Assembly (NCBI GenBank): GCA_000149265.1
Contig: CH003364.1
Span: 1,759,510 to 1,823,509 of the forward strand
Source of the DNA: Ciona savignyi
Lineage: Eukaryota; Chordata; Ascidiacea; Phlebobranchia; Cionidae
DNA: 64,000 nucleotides
Reading direction: 5' to 3'
Shown: positions 34,394-47,200 of the stretch, piece after piece
Layout: the number at the start of each line of letters is the position of its first letter
How positions within the stretch are numbered: position 1 is the stretch's first letter
Program-made: the position numbers and the translations under genes
Notes under the pieces: model-generated
Databases searched by the model: none
Seen by the model: only the letters and a program-made list of their open reading frames with translations
Told to the model about the DNA's origin: nothing

Positions 34394-35933
34394 ATACAGA
34401 GCACCAAAAAGGTTAGTCTCTGCAACAGCAGCTATACATGCTCCTAGAGAGAGGTCACCTTGTATGTTGTGTAAACAAGCACATCCATTGTGGAAATGTG
34501 ATACCTTTAGGGAAAAGGGTGTGCAGGAAAGGTGGGACTATGTAAAAGAACATAACCTTTGTTTCAATTGTTTAAAGGCTAACCATGCATTTCGCTACTG
34601 TAGTTATCAAGGACGGTGTTCGGATTGTGGAAAACGACACAACTACCTCTTACACTTCCCTCGTTTTGATGCAAAGACTCTTCCCGCGAATACAAGTGAC
34701 CATGTCATATCATCCGTATCCACTTCTGAACAGAACCAAGATGTGAAGGCACCAAAGAGCCTCAATGTGGTACCGGTAAAGGTATGGACTAAATGTCCCG
34801 GGGAGTGTATTAAAACATATGCCTTTTTGGATAGTGGAGCAAATATATCTATGTGTTCTCAAGCATTGGTTAAGAAACTTGGTCTTGATGTTGGTGAACC
34901 CAACTTTAAAATCGAAACACAAAATGGTGTTTCCTCCCATGGTCTGGTTAAGGACCTGATGCACATTCAAGGCATTGAGGAGCCAAATGTGTTTGATATA
35001 ACAAATGTTGTTGTCACAGATAAAATTTTGGATGTGCAAAGTAGCATTCCCACTAAAGAGATAGCAGCGCTGTACCCTCATTTAAATGATTTACAGTTTC
35101 CCAAGATAGATAATACCACAGTCGAATTGCTGGTGGGCAACGATGTTGTGGATGCGTTCCGGTTGAAGGAGCAACGATGTGGCCACCGTGGTGAACCACT
35201 TGGTCTACACACGGGTCTAGGCTGGTCGATATTTGGAGCGGAATTGGATTCTAAGGATGGCAGTGTGTCATGTACTTACAATCAATCCCTGGGCAAAGAT
35301 GTGGCAAAATCGGACAAGCATTCTTGTGATGAAGTGCTATCAGTGTCTGCACACGACTTTAAAGATTTAAAAGTGCCACAGAAGAGTGAACTGTCAAAAG
35401 AAGATGATGAGACCAAGGCTATCATGGATTCCACTGTGGACCAGGTTGGTTCAAACTTCCAGGTAGAACTTCCATGTAAAAGAAGCAACGATTCCCTTTT
35501 CAATAAGGAAATTGTGGCAGAGAGAGAACTTAGTTCATTAAAGAAATTTAAATGTGATCCCGAGCTTCCTGCTAAGTGCTTAAGCAATAGTAATGAATTA
35601 ATAAGTTGTGTTGCAGAAACAGAGATATCACCTTTACTGAGCAATGGATACCGCCCTGTGCTGTTTCAAAAGCAGGTGCATGTGTGGAACACGTCGGTCG
35701 ACTGTTTCACGTGCAATGACCAGATGGGATGGGACTACTCTGTGACTGATCTGCAGGGAAATGTCTGGAAAGACTGGCTACATTCAAAAGGTAACCTGGA
35801 ACTGCAAGAGGTAACCTTACCTAGATGTTTTAAGCCAGTATCCTTTATCCAAGGAATTGAAATTGTGTACATTTTGCGATGTGAGCAAACCAGAGTATGG
35901 AGCAGTAAGTCAATCAAGGATAGTTGGCAATAA
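34368..35933 (+). CDS. BEL/Pao zinc knuckles and aspartic protease, pol truncated
   Basis: The 521-residue frame starts with two CCHC-like knuckles (CMLCKQAHPLWKC, CFNCLKANHAFRYC) and a further Cys pair. Then comes a retropepsin-type domain with the active-site DSGA (TYAFLDSGANISMC) and the VELLVGNDVVDAF...LGLHTGLGWSIFG region typical of BEL proteases. The C-terminal ~60 residues (to RCFKPVSF) resemble the stretch just before the RNase H region, so the reverse transcriptase itself has been deleted between about residues 310 and 450. The annotated first Met is inside the overlap, and the natural product is probably a gag fusion. Confidence 0.8.
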   Translation: MNRRKKGPKYRAPKRLVSATAAIHAPRERSPCMLCKQAHPLWKCDTFREKGVQERWDYVKEHNLCFNCLKANHAFRYCSYQGRCSDCGKRHNYLLHFPRFDAKTLPANTSDHVISSVSTSEQNQDVKAPKSLNVVPVKVWTKCPGECIKTYAFLDSGANISMCSQALVKKLGLDVGEPNFKIETQNGVSSHGLVKDLMHIQGIEEPNVFDITNVVVTDKILDVQSSIPTKEIAALYPHLNDLQFPKIDNTTVELLVGNDVVDAFRLKEQRCGHRGEPLGLHTGLGWSIFGAELDSKDGSVSCTYNQSLGKDVAKSDKHSCDEVLSVSAHDFKDLKVPQKSELSKEDDETKAIMDSTVDQVGSNFQVELPCKRSNDSLFNKEIVAERELSSLKKFKCDPELPAKCLSNSNELISCVAETEISPLLSNGYRPVLFQKQVHVWNTSVDCFTCNDQMGWDYSVTDLQGNVWKDWLHSKGNLELQEVTLPRCFKPVSFIQGIEIVYILRCEQTRVWSSKSIKDSWQ

Positions 35934-36286
35934 TGATGCCATATCTTGTTCCTTTGTGATGGGCAAGTTCCAAGTCGCTCCGATAAATCCTATAAGTATG
36001 CAGATGTTGGAATTGACTTCTGCGGTTGTTGCAGTCGAAGTAGTGAACAGTACTTGCAATGAAAACCCTATTTCTCCAAATCATATGGAGACACATGGAT
36101 ACAAAGAGAAATCCTACCGACATTGGTTTAATGTCAGGTGAGGCATGGAAAGAGAAAATGTGGTTGAAGGGGCCGGCGTTCTTGTATGAGCCGGAGGATC
36201 AATGGCCGGTATGCCATAGTGAACCAGTGAAGCAGGGGCAATGGACAGAAGGAGTGATCGACCACTGGTTGTATGACAAGACTTAA
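35857..36286 (+). pseudogene. BEL/Pao RNase H-region remnant
   Basis: In a shifted frame from 35857, 'FCDVSKPEYGAVSQSRIV...SFVMGKFQVAPI' and 'LELTSAVVAVEV' match the BEL RNase H region. Shortly after, in another frame (about 36155-36215), WLKGPAFLYEPEDQWP matches its end. Frame changes and a deletion make it non-functional. No integrase follows. Confidence 0.75.
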
Positions 36287-36547
36287 AAGAAACACAATTG
36301 TGCTTTACGGAGGGCCACATTTGATATTACCCTCCTATGTGCTTTAACTTTCGTTCCTTTTCTTTTCTTTCTAGTAGCTAACTGTGCCTTTATGGGGTAT
36401 GTGTATGTAAACTCATTACCGGTGTCTTTTGATAACTAATGTTAGCTTGATGACTAGAAAGTCAGTGATGCATGTTTCTGTGTATTAATATCCGTTTTTT
36501 ATTTTGAAATTATTTACCCTATGGTTGAAAATAATTTGGGGCCGGAA

Positions 36548-37004
36548 TGTTACGGATATTAACCATTATATTTCTATGTTTCACACGAGTCGGTGTGAGA
36601 GTTTCATTTTTCCATGCGGTCAGTTTTAATTTGGTATTTAGAATCTGGAGTAATCCTTAATTGTGTGTGTTAATTTGATTTTAATTTATATTGTGTGTGA
36701 CTAATTAACTATTATATGTTTAAATAAGGGCAAATTTAATGGTAGTGAAAACACCCTGGAAATCGTCGTGTTAACGTGTTCTTAACTTGCAACTGTTAAT
36801 CGCATAATAAGAAAGAAAACCAATCTGTGTTGGCTGAGTTACAATAAGACTTAGAGCCTTAAAGACAGGCTTCCAGCCAGGAGTTTGGAAAATTAATAAG
36901 AGTTAAGAAGCGATCGCCGGGCACCATTACCCTTATAGCAGCAAGTAGAGGCTGCATAATAGAATCAGAATTCTGGGCTCGTTACCAGACTGGCAGACTC
37001 TACA
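36548..37004 (+). repeat. 3' LTR of BEL element
   Basis: 457 bp, same sequence as the 5' LTR as far as I can compare by eye. Confidence 0.93.
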
Positions 37005-37258
37005 CGGACACTAATTTTAACCCATTCCTGAACACTAAACTTAACCGCCAGACTAACACTAACTCTAGCCCCATGTTTATTACACCATTTACGCATTTTA
37101 AGTAAATAGTGTTTACAATCAAAAAACTGCAAAGAGATCGATTACTTTAGCCAATGCTTGGACAAATTCCAAAAATGTTCAGACAAGCTGAATGCGGCGT
37201 TATGATGAGTTTGTTTATAACTAAGAAACAAAAGAGTTTAAAAAGCCAAAAAAAAACC
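37005..37258. mobile_element. Right part of the split telomere-like-core MITE and flank
   Basis: It resumes the MITE broken by BEL with 'CACTAATTTTAACCCATTCC' and 'ACTAACACTAACTCTAGCCC' wording up to about 37080. The remainder to the tRNA-like sequence is unassigned. Confidence 0.55.
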
Positions 37259-37329
37259 TCCCCGTCGGGGAATCGAACCACAGTCTCCCGCATTACAGGC
37301 GGCGACACTTAACACTATACTAACAAGGA
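37259..37329 (-). pseudogene. tRNA-Asp-like sequence with GTA anticodon
   Basis: 71 nt read as an acceptor stem (TCCTTGT pairing with ACGGGGA, two G-U pairs), 'TTAGTATAGTG' D arm (A box), anticodon loop CTGTAAT, and GGTTCGATTCC T arm (B box). The body is clearly tRNA-Asp, but the anticodon position reads GTA instead of GTC, and there are mismatches in the anticodon stem (27-43) and T stem. A decayed tRNA-Asp copy or a SINE head is more likely than a working tRNA. Confidence 0.7.
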
Positions 37330-37379
37330 ATACGATTAGTAAGTGCGAAAACTAGTATAAGACCACTCAGTCGCGGGTG

Positions 37380-37510
37380 CCTCTAAATACTACAGGACCG
37401 CTTGGATCACTTAGATTGCTATGGAAAGTAATTCTAACCCTGTCCCAAACACTAATCTCAACCCCAGAACTAACTTTAACCCCAACCCTAACATTAATAT
37501 CAAAAATAGT
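37380..37510 (-). mobile_element. Truncated CCTCTAAATACTACAG-family MITE
   Basis: It matches about two thirds of 14101-14290 in reverse orientation, including 'AGATTGCTATGGAAAGTAAT' and the 'CACTAATCTCAACCCCAGAA' core. The second inverted end is missing. Confidence 0.75.
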
Positions 37511-37675
37511 CACTCCCCAGATAATTCCAAAAAAATAAATAGCGCCACCAAGCAGAGAAAAATCAGACTACCGTTCTGTCTCTAGTCGCATCTATTAATA
37601 ATACATTCTCTAAGTCTGACAAACACTGCGCTGAAGCGCCACCTAGACAATTTAGTTACTGATCGGTCTCTGGAA

Positions 37676-38157
37676 CAGGGTTGCCATTTGGCCTTTTTCA
37701 CGGCCAAATTTCAGAAATTTGGCCTTACCAAAATCGTCCCGGACGCAAAAAAATAGTTTGGCCGTGCGGAAAAATCTGGCCGAATTTGGCCGTATAAGCA
37801 TATTGTCAAGTTTTTGGCCGAAGCGTCATGTTATTTTTACGCTACAGTAGTAAAAAGGGAAAAAAGAGAGACAGTATATGAAAATAAATTAATATCAACT
37901 GTCTCATTTTCAAATCACAAAGCTGATTATGACGTTATAAAATAAAATAATAACGGTAGACATTCCCATAGTATATGAACGGGTTCGACAAATCTGGAGG
38001 TAATTAAAGTTATACAATTTTTCAACAAATAAAGAGATAAATGGCCCAATTGGCTAAATTAAATAGTTTATTTTCCACTTGATACAAATTGGCCGAATTT
38101 TGGCCGTAAAGCAAAAACAGTTTGGCCGTGAAGCGTACTTTGCGTCTGGCAACCCTG
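37676..38157. mobile_element. hAT-type MITE, CAGGGTTGCC family
   Basis: 482 bp with TIRs CAGGGTTGCCA / TGGCAACCCTG and an exact 8-bp duplication CTCTGGAA (37668-37675 and 38158-38165). 'TTTGGCCGT' wording recurs near both ends. No ORF. The 8-bp duplication and TIR fit hAT. Confidence 0.9.
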
Positions 38158-39105
38158 CTCTGGAACGTTTAAAATTTAGAAAACATTAACCAAACTACAA
38201 ACATATGGTAGAAAACGTATATGCCTTTGACATAAACGCGATATGTATAAACCAAAAATTTCGATTAATGGTCCAGGGGAACTCCCTAGACTAATAAAAA
38301 CACCATTCCCAGTGCATTATAGCTTTTATATAGCAAAAAACTTAACTTGATGCTACGTTCGAAGTTGTATCAAAGGGTGGGAATTCTATCTGGGTTGTAG
38401 CTTGAACGTTTCTTTTTCCGAGCGATAGGTTTGGTGGTAAATGTTGCTTTTCACAAAATAGCTGAAGCTTGGAACCTGGTGTCCTTGGGCAAGTCGCTTT
38501 TTCTGAACCCAATTCATTTAACAAACTTTATCAAAATCCAAGTCTCAATCGCACACAACACCTTACATACTGCAATATCTCAGGTGAACCAACGGTGGGC
38601 GCGAGGTGATCTGACGATTGCTCGTGTGTTATAAACATACAACACCTTTCGGGCTTTCGGCTCTGCCAAGTATCCAACCCCCAGTGCGTATACTTAAATA
38701 TTTGTTTGTATTACTGATGTTACACTTTTTTAGTTGCAACAGGATAAATTGTCTTCTCTGTACAACAAATAGGCACCGAATAAAATACACAAAACTACAG
38801 TTTTTGAGATTGTTTTATTTGTTCATAAACAAATTGGATCATCCCGATCATGTTTATTAGTGGAAAGATATCGGTCATAATTCGTAGGACAAGGTTAGTG
38901 TGTACAATAAAGCGATACGTACTAAATTTTAACAGTTAATTTTTGTATCGAATAGTTTTTGGAAAATATTCCTTTTGTTTGTTTATAAAAATGCAATATT
39001 TTTTTTGGTAACAGTAATATTAGTGCAACAGCTAAAATGCATAAAATCACTCTTTCTCTCTTTATGCATAAAATGATATTTCATATTTTCCTTTACTATG
39101 TCTTT
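38158..39105. other. Intergenic sequence with a diverged SINE
   Basis: A worn plus-strand SINE relic runs from about 38470 to 38634 ('TGTCCTTGGGCAAGTCGC', 'GGTGGGCGCGAGGTGATCTG'). The rest, downstream of IDI1, shows nothing recognisable. Confidence 0.55.
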
Positions 39106-39111
39106 TTTATT
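39106..39111 (-). promoter_or_regulatory. Possible IDI1 polyadenylation signal
   Basis: AATAAA on the minus strand only 10 nt past the IDI1 stop codon. If used, the 3' UTR is extremely short. Other AATAAA motifs lie further downstream, so the true site is uncertain. Confidence 0.4.
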
Positions 39112-39120
39112 GAACCAAGA

Positions 39121-41575
<2,455 letters not shown>

Positions 41576-42445
41576 GTATAATGTTGCTTTTAAAATTGAA
41601 GTTGTTGTATTATATAACTTGGCAAAGCTTACACTGTTCATTACTTCAGTTACCAGTGTTCATTATTTCTATACCCTACCTAATAGCTTACACCTAAAAC
41701 TAATGCATTGATAAAATGATGATAAATGCAAGTACAGAAGGTGCATAAAATGACATGATGTACATACTGGACTACTGTAATACAAAATTGCATAAAACAC
41801 TTGAGAAAAACACAGTCCGCATAAACAGCAAACAATTTTGCTTGCACGGTAGTATGGTAAATTCATTAATATTTTTACTACTTGGTTTCGTTTTCGACTT
41901 ATTCCAAGCATAAATTTTTGAATAGTGAATAACACAATAATTTAAGAAATTGATACTAAAATAAAGATAACACATAAGGAAAATGATAAAGAATGCTATT
42001 AACATGATTCTATATATGATTTATGTATACAATCTAAAGCACTGATTATAAAAGATATTATCACAGATACAGCATGTCAGAACAGTAAATTTGGAACAAC
42101 GTAGATACAAATGAAAAGAATTCAGCAAAGTGTTCTCAAAAAAAGAAAAAAGTAATCAAAATTCATTTTATATGTCATAATAGAAAAAACACTTTTCACT
42201 TTAATAGATTGCCTTGGGAATTAAAACTAGAAAAGTAGAATGCAACCATACCGCACTTGGACTGAGTTAAGGACTTGTCGATTATTGCCATGATCTCCAG
42301 TATATGTCATTAAATTTTAAATACACAGTCCATCGGTTAAATCATGTGACAGTGAATTCACTGAAAATCCTTCAATTCTAAGTTAAATTGAACTAAATGT
42401 AGTAAATTCCAGTAAAGTACTGTACAAATGATCTGTAAGATCTTT

Positions 42446-42495
42446 ACAGTCCTAGTTGAAGCAAAAATGCAAAGTTGAAGCAAAAATGCAAAGAA
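42446..42495 (+). repeat. 20-bp tandem duplication
   Basis: GTTGAAGCAAAAATGCAAA is present twice in direct succession between IDI1 and MGAT5. Confidence 0.85.
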
Positions 42496-42703
42496 CAAAA
42501 ACAGCGATCACCACACCAGTTTTCACGAGTTATATCAACAATCAACAAATCTTGCAGCTTCACTTCATTTTGGGGATGCACCTTCACACATAATCATTTC
42601 TGAAGAGTTTTCGTGCAGATCCACTTATAAGTTCAACATCCTATGCCGTTTAATTGAAGAATAAAATTAAGTGCAATGTCGATTTTGTCGTAGAAGTTCA
42701 GTG

Positions 42704-44189
42704 TTACGTCCATGGGAGACAATCTTTGCAAAGAGCCACCTGGCCTTTTATATAATTTCTGCATGGACAAATATGCAGCAGTGTGGTGTAACGGCCAGCG
42801 CAACTGTAAAGGAGCGGATCACTTTGGATGTAACACCTGAAAAAATGCAAAATCTTTAAAGACTAAAATCATGGTACCAAACAAATGAAAGGACAAAAAC
42901 AGAAGATGTGCAAAGCTTTTTCCTGACTAAATTGAGAAGAACTTTGAACCCTACAAATTTAAGGGTCGATTACTTTCTATATCACTACCATGATCCAGTC
43001 GATATTACTTAACATAATTGTAATTATTTTAGTTTTTTATTAAGTGAAGGTCAGTGCATTGCTAATTGGAACTTTAATAAAGTAACAAATATTATATATA
43101 TATATAGAGGATACTTTGTATTATCTCTTCTTAAACAGTTTTCTAGTGATGTATTAGTTTCACTGGACACGGTACAAGCTTACAGCACCATGCATGTGTG
43201 AGGGATAATATTAAGACGATATCAGAATGAAATCTAGTATAGCACCACAGATGTATAACAAGATGATTAGGCTAATGGCGATATATAAATATTGCTAAAC
43301 AAATGCTACAATAGCATAGATGTGTGATGAGATTATTAATTGTAAAATAACAATAAATGAAATAAATATATTAAAAACATGGATGTGTGACAGGATTATG
43401 CATTAAGAAATAACAATAAATAATGTGAGATGCATGATGATAAAAGCATGGATTTGTGATGAAATTATGCAGAAACGGTAGAGCAGACTTTCATTTCCCA
43501 GAAGACTAAAATTAAATTTATGTTTTGTTTTTTTAATAAGAAAAAAAGCCATTGGGCTCTGCGTCATTTGTAATTTATACAATTTAATTAATAAATTTCG
43601 CTTAAAAGAAGTAGACTACATGGTCTTTATTATATTTAATAATATACAACACCAATAACCAAAGCCTCTCTTTGAAACCATACACTTTTTTGATCATTTT
43701 AATTGACGTTTAACGGATATCGCTTGATCGAGGTTGATTACACAGTTTCTTTGTATTTAATTCTATATAACAGCGTGGTCCAAATATCAGGTTCGCTTGT
43801 GGATCGTGACATGATTTTGGTAAACAACACCAATAACAATGGCATTTCAACAGTCAGGGACAAGCATGATCGCGCTAAGCTAAGTAATAATAGAAACAAC
43901 CTAAATGTTATAAAACACAAAAAACAAAGATTTATGATTTTAACAAAAAATACTACATCATGAATACATGCTATAAATCACTATTTCCTCACTGGTAATA
44001 ATTGTAATAATATTTGTGTAACCTGTATTATTTCTAGCATGTGTTAAAGCTGTGACATTACTTCTTAGAATTTTTAATGCAAATTTTTTTTGTTTTTAAA
44101 TGAACAAAAACCTAATTAACAGGTGCAAATTATTCTTTTTAGTTTTATGCAATATACAGATTTGAAAAAAATAGACATCTATTTTATGG

Positions 44190-44221
<32 letters not shown>

Positions 44222-47200
44222 GGTCTCTGTAAAATACACACATTGTACCACATGTAATGTGCAAAAACATTGTATATGTAAATATATATATATATATATA
44301 TCTTATAATTAATTTAAGTTACTATTCAGGGAACTAAGTGGGGGGGACAAAAAAGGAGAACTTACGGACAATTTAAAGGAATAGAAAAAAAGAGAAATGA
44401 TGTTTAAATTTATTAGGATATTGGATGAATTTGACAATTTATCGTTTAGCAAAATCTGTAGATAGGAAATTAGAGGTATGATGCTGTTATTATCAAATAA
44501 ATCAAGAAGAAAATCACTTACGTTCCATCCGCATGAGCTGGAAAGTCGATTTCAACTTTTGTACCATCTGGCACTTTAAACGTATCGCATGTTATGCCTT
44601 CTTTGGCAAAGTGGGTGTGTAAATTGATATACGGGAAGTATGCTGGCTCGCAAATCAACCCCTTCAATGTGCACGCCTCCATGCAACTTTGCTGATCATC
44701 TGTTTGCACAGTCTGTGTGGATAAAACAGATTGTTTATAATAAAAACAGGGACTGGATTAAAGTATGCTAAATGCTAATATGTATATTTAGAAATCATGT
44801 TTGCTTTATTTTATGGCAAGTATTTTTTAGCGCAATTTTACCTAAAAACTCATTTATGGAGAGTTTTAGGAGACAATCGAATATAAAAGTCTTGGTAAAA
44901 AAGCGAAGGTAAAACTTCACCTGAAGAGCAGCTACTGGTGGCCAAATAGGGGACTCATCACCCTGACAGAAATCTTGTTTTTCCACCAACAAACCCAACC
45001 TTTCCAGCATTCCAAGACATGTAAACTCATACGGCATGTAAGGTTCAACCTGAGTTACATTAAGTTAGATAGCCTTATCTACAAATCAATACAAAATCAC
45101 TTTTTAAAGGGGTACATTAGACAAAAATCAATGCAATAAATGTCATTGAGACAGTTTTGATAGAAAGTGCCATTCAATGTCAAATAGTATGAGGTTTTAA
45201 AATAAAACAAATACTTTTTTAAAGACTTCTTGAAGATTCGAGGAAAATGATGCGCAACACAAAGAATTAAATGAAACCACACTGTTACATTAGTTACCAG
45301 AGTAGGCAATTAACATATATCCTGTAATCTAGGCAATTAACATATATCCTGAAATGTAGGCAATTAACAGATGATATATCCATTGCAATGTTATGCAGTC
45401 ATGTTTCCTAAACATTAAATAATCAGAAAGTCCAAGCGACGATGAATGTACCTTTAGGTGGAAATATATAAAAATTGCCTAATATTTGAAATTCGATAAA
45501 TATTGTAAGAATGTATAATGGCTGTGTTAATTTCCTCCGGATAGCAAATGGAAATTGATATTTATTTCAATACGTGATGGATTATCGAATTTTATATCAC
45601 GTAAACAAACGGTTTTGCATATTTCATCAATCATATGTATCGCAACCAGAAATGATGGCTCTTTAAACAGAAATTGTAAAGATCAAAACAACACTGGACA
45701 GCACACAGAATTCTGGTGTATTAAAATGATTTTAGATAAACTTAACTTACTGTTGCTAGCTGATGAATTAGCAAAAAGTTGCATAACTCGGATTCAGATT
45801 AATGATAATAATTTTACGAAAGTTTCAAACAACTTTTTCTTTCTAAAGATCAAGGTACTTACTTCAGGAGACTCGAAAATTTCAGTTATTACTTTTTTGA
45901 TACTATCAAGATTATCTATGTCAACGTCTCGCACGTGAGGGTAACCTGGAGAATGTAAAAGATTGTCAAAATATAGTTCTATTTTTGAAAATACTGATCA
46001 AATGTTGTCAGATATCCGAGTTTGCTTTTGTTACCTTATGGTCACTGGGTTTAATACATGGACAATACTGAAAATATACTTACAACCCTTTTAAATATTT
46101 GGAACATACAATTTAATGGACACAAAGATTTTACTAAACAACAAAAAGGTCCAATATCATTAAATAGACGCGCAATTTGCATACAGTTTTAAAGAATTGC
46201 ACCGAAGGTGGCATACTTATGTAGGCAGAACGTTTGCAAAATGCAAGCCTTTTCAATTGTATTGGCTTTACCATATTTTTAAATTGATGGACAAAATTCA
46301 CCCTATCCAAGATAACATAAAGAAGACCAAATCTAACTTACATACAGCATTCCGACACATCGTTCTTATTTGATTAACAATAACTAGACTGATCAAATTT
46401 CCATTTGGCTTAGTACACATTGGTGCGCCAGTTAACTACATAGGGCTGTGGGTTTTATGAGTTTAATGAGTGGTTTATTATGTTTGAATTTGTCCGCAAA
46501 TAAACAATGAAGAAAGCTTAATATAATCGTTTTTATAATTCTACACCTATTGCAGGTGGAATATAATCTGACATCCTATACATGTAGGATGATAATCAAA
46601 TATACCAAGCTATACATTGGAAAAGGCTTTTGTATGTTTGATTCCATTATATACACAGGAAGTCACTTGATCCAAACAATGCCTACCGATAAACGTAGAC
46701 GTGTATGGATGTTGAGATGTCAATTTTCTGCTTGTTGGTTTTCCCTATTGAAAATAGCAATTATTTATAAATATTTAGGCTTAAGAGATTTAGTATTTAA
46801 TATGCTATTATTCATCAAACAGGAAACTGTTGTGGATTAATAAAGAATTTAATGAAATTATGGTAAGTCAGTAGTATATAACATTAATCATGTTAGAGAA
46901 GTTCTATTATTAATTATTGTAAAATTAAATTTGAAAATTTAAACACCTACATATTTTTTGTAGTTTAGAAATTTAATATATTTTGCAGTACACAAAAAAT
47001 GTAATAAATTTTATGCGGTCGTACAAACATGTAAAAAAACTCACCTTAAAAAAACTTGCTGCTTTTTCATAAAGTGGACTGGACTTGGAAAAGCGAACAT
47101 TTAAATAAACCGCTCCATTCGCTATAGCTTCCAATGGAGCAGGACCTTCGTATGGGAATCCCATACCAACAAACACCTGGAAAAAGTAAACTTCAAACTA

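Larger units (their letters stand above)
32322..37004 (+). mobile_element. BEL/Pao LTR retrotransposon, internally deleted
   Basis: Two 457-bp LTRs (32322-32778 and 36548-37004) begin TGTTACGG, end CTCTACA and look identical by eye. The 5-bp target duplication is CGGAC (32317-32321 and 37005-37009). A purine-rich tract (TTGGGGCCGGAA) directly precedes the 3' LTR. The internal region of 3.77 kb encodes gag and an aspartic protease but only a scrap of RNase H-region pol. Reverse transcriptase core and integrase are missing, so it is non-autonomous. Matching LTRs imply very recent insertion. Confidence 0.93.
32217..37593. mobile_element. Outer inverted-repeat element of the nest
   Basis: The ends are inverted repeats about 55 bp long: 'CTAGAGACAGAACGGTAGTC', then 'TGATTTTTCTCTGC' and 'GGCGCTATTTA', at 32217-32275 and, inverted, 37530-37593. 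A 13-bp direct repeat ATTAATAATACAT lies directly outside (32204-32216 and 37594-37606). The exact boundary is uncertain by a few bases because the TIR may begin with ATGCG. Contents: telomere-like MITE sequence, the BEL element, a tRNA-Asp-like pseudogene and a truncated MITE. Confidence 0.65.

Noticed and set aside
32217..37593. The whole 5.4-kb nest as one autonomous DNA transposon
   Set aside because: Its length is mostly the BEL insertion, and no DNA transposase is present.
43703..43963. 86-codon plus-strand frame in the last MGAT5 intron
   Set aside because: No similarity recognised and no splice or promoter support.
45555..45938. 127-codon plus-strand frame
   Set aside because: It overlaps an MGAT5 exon antisense and has no similarity of its own.
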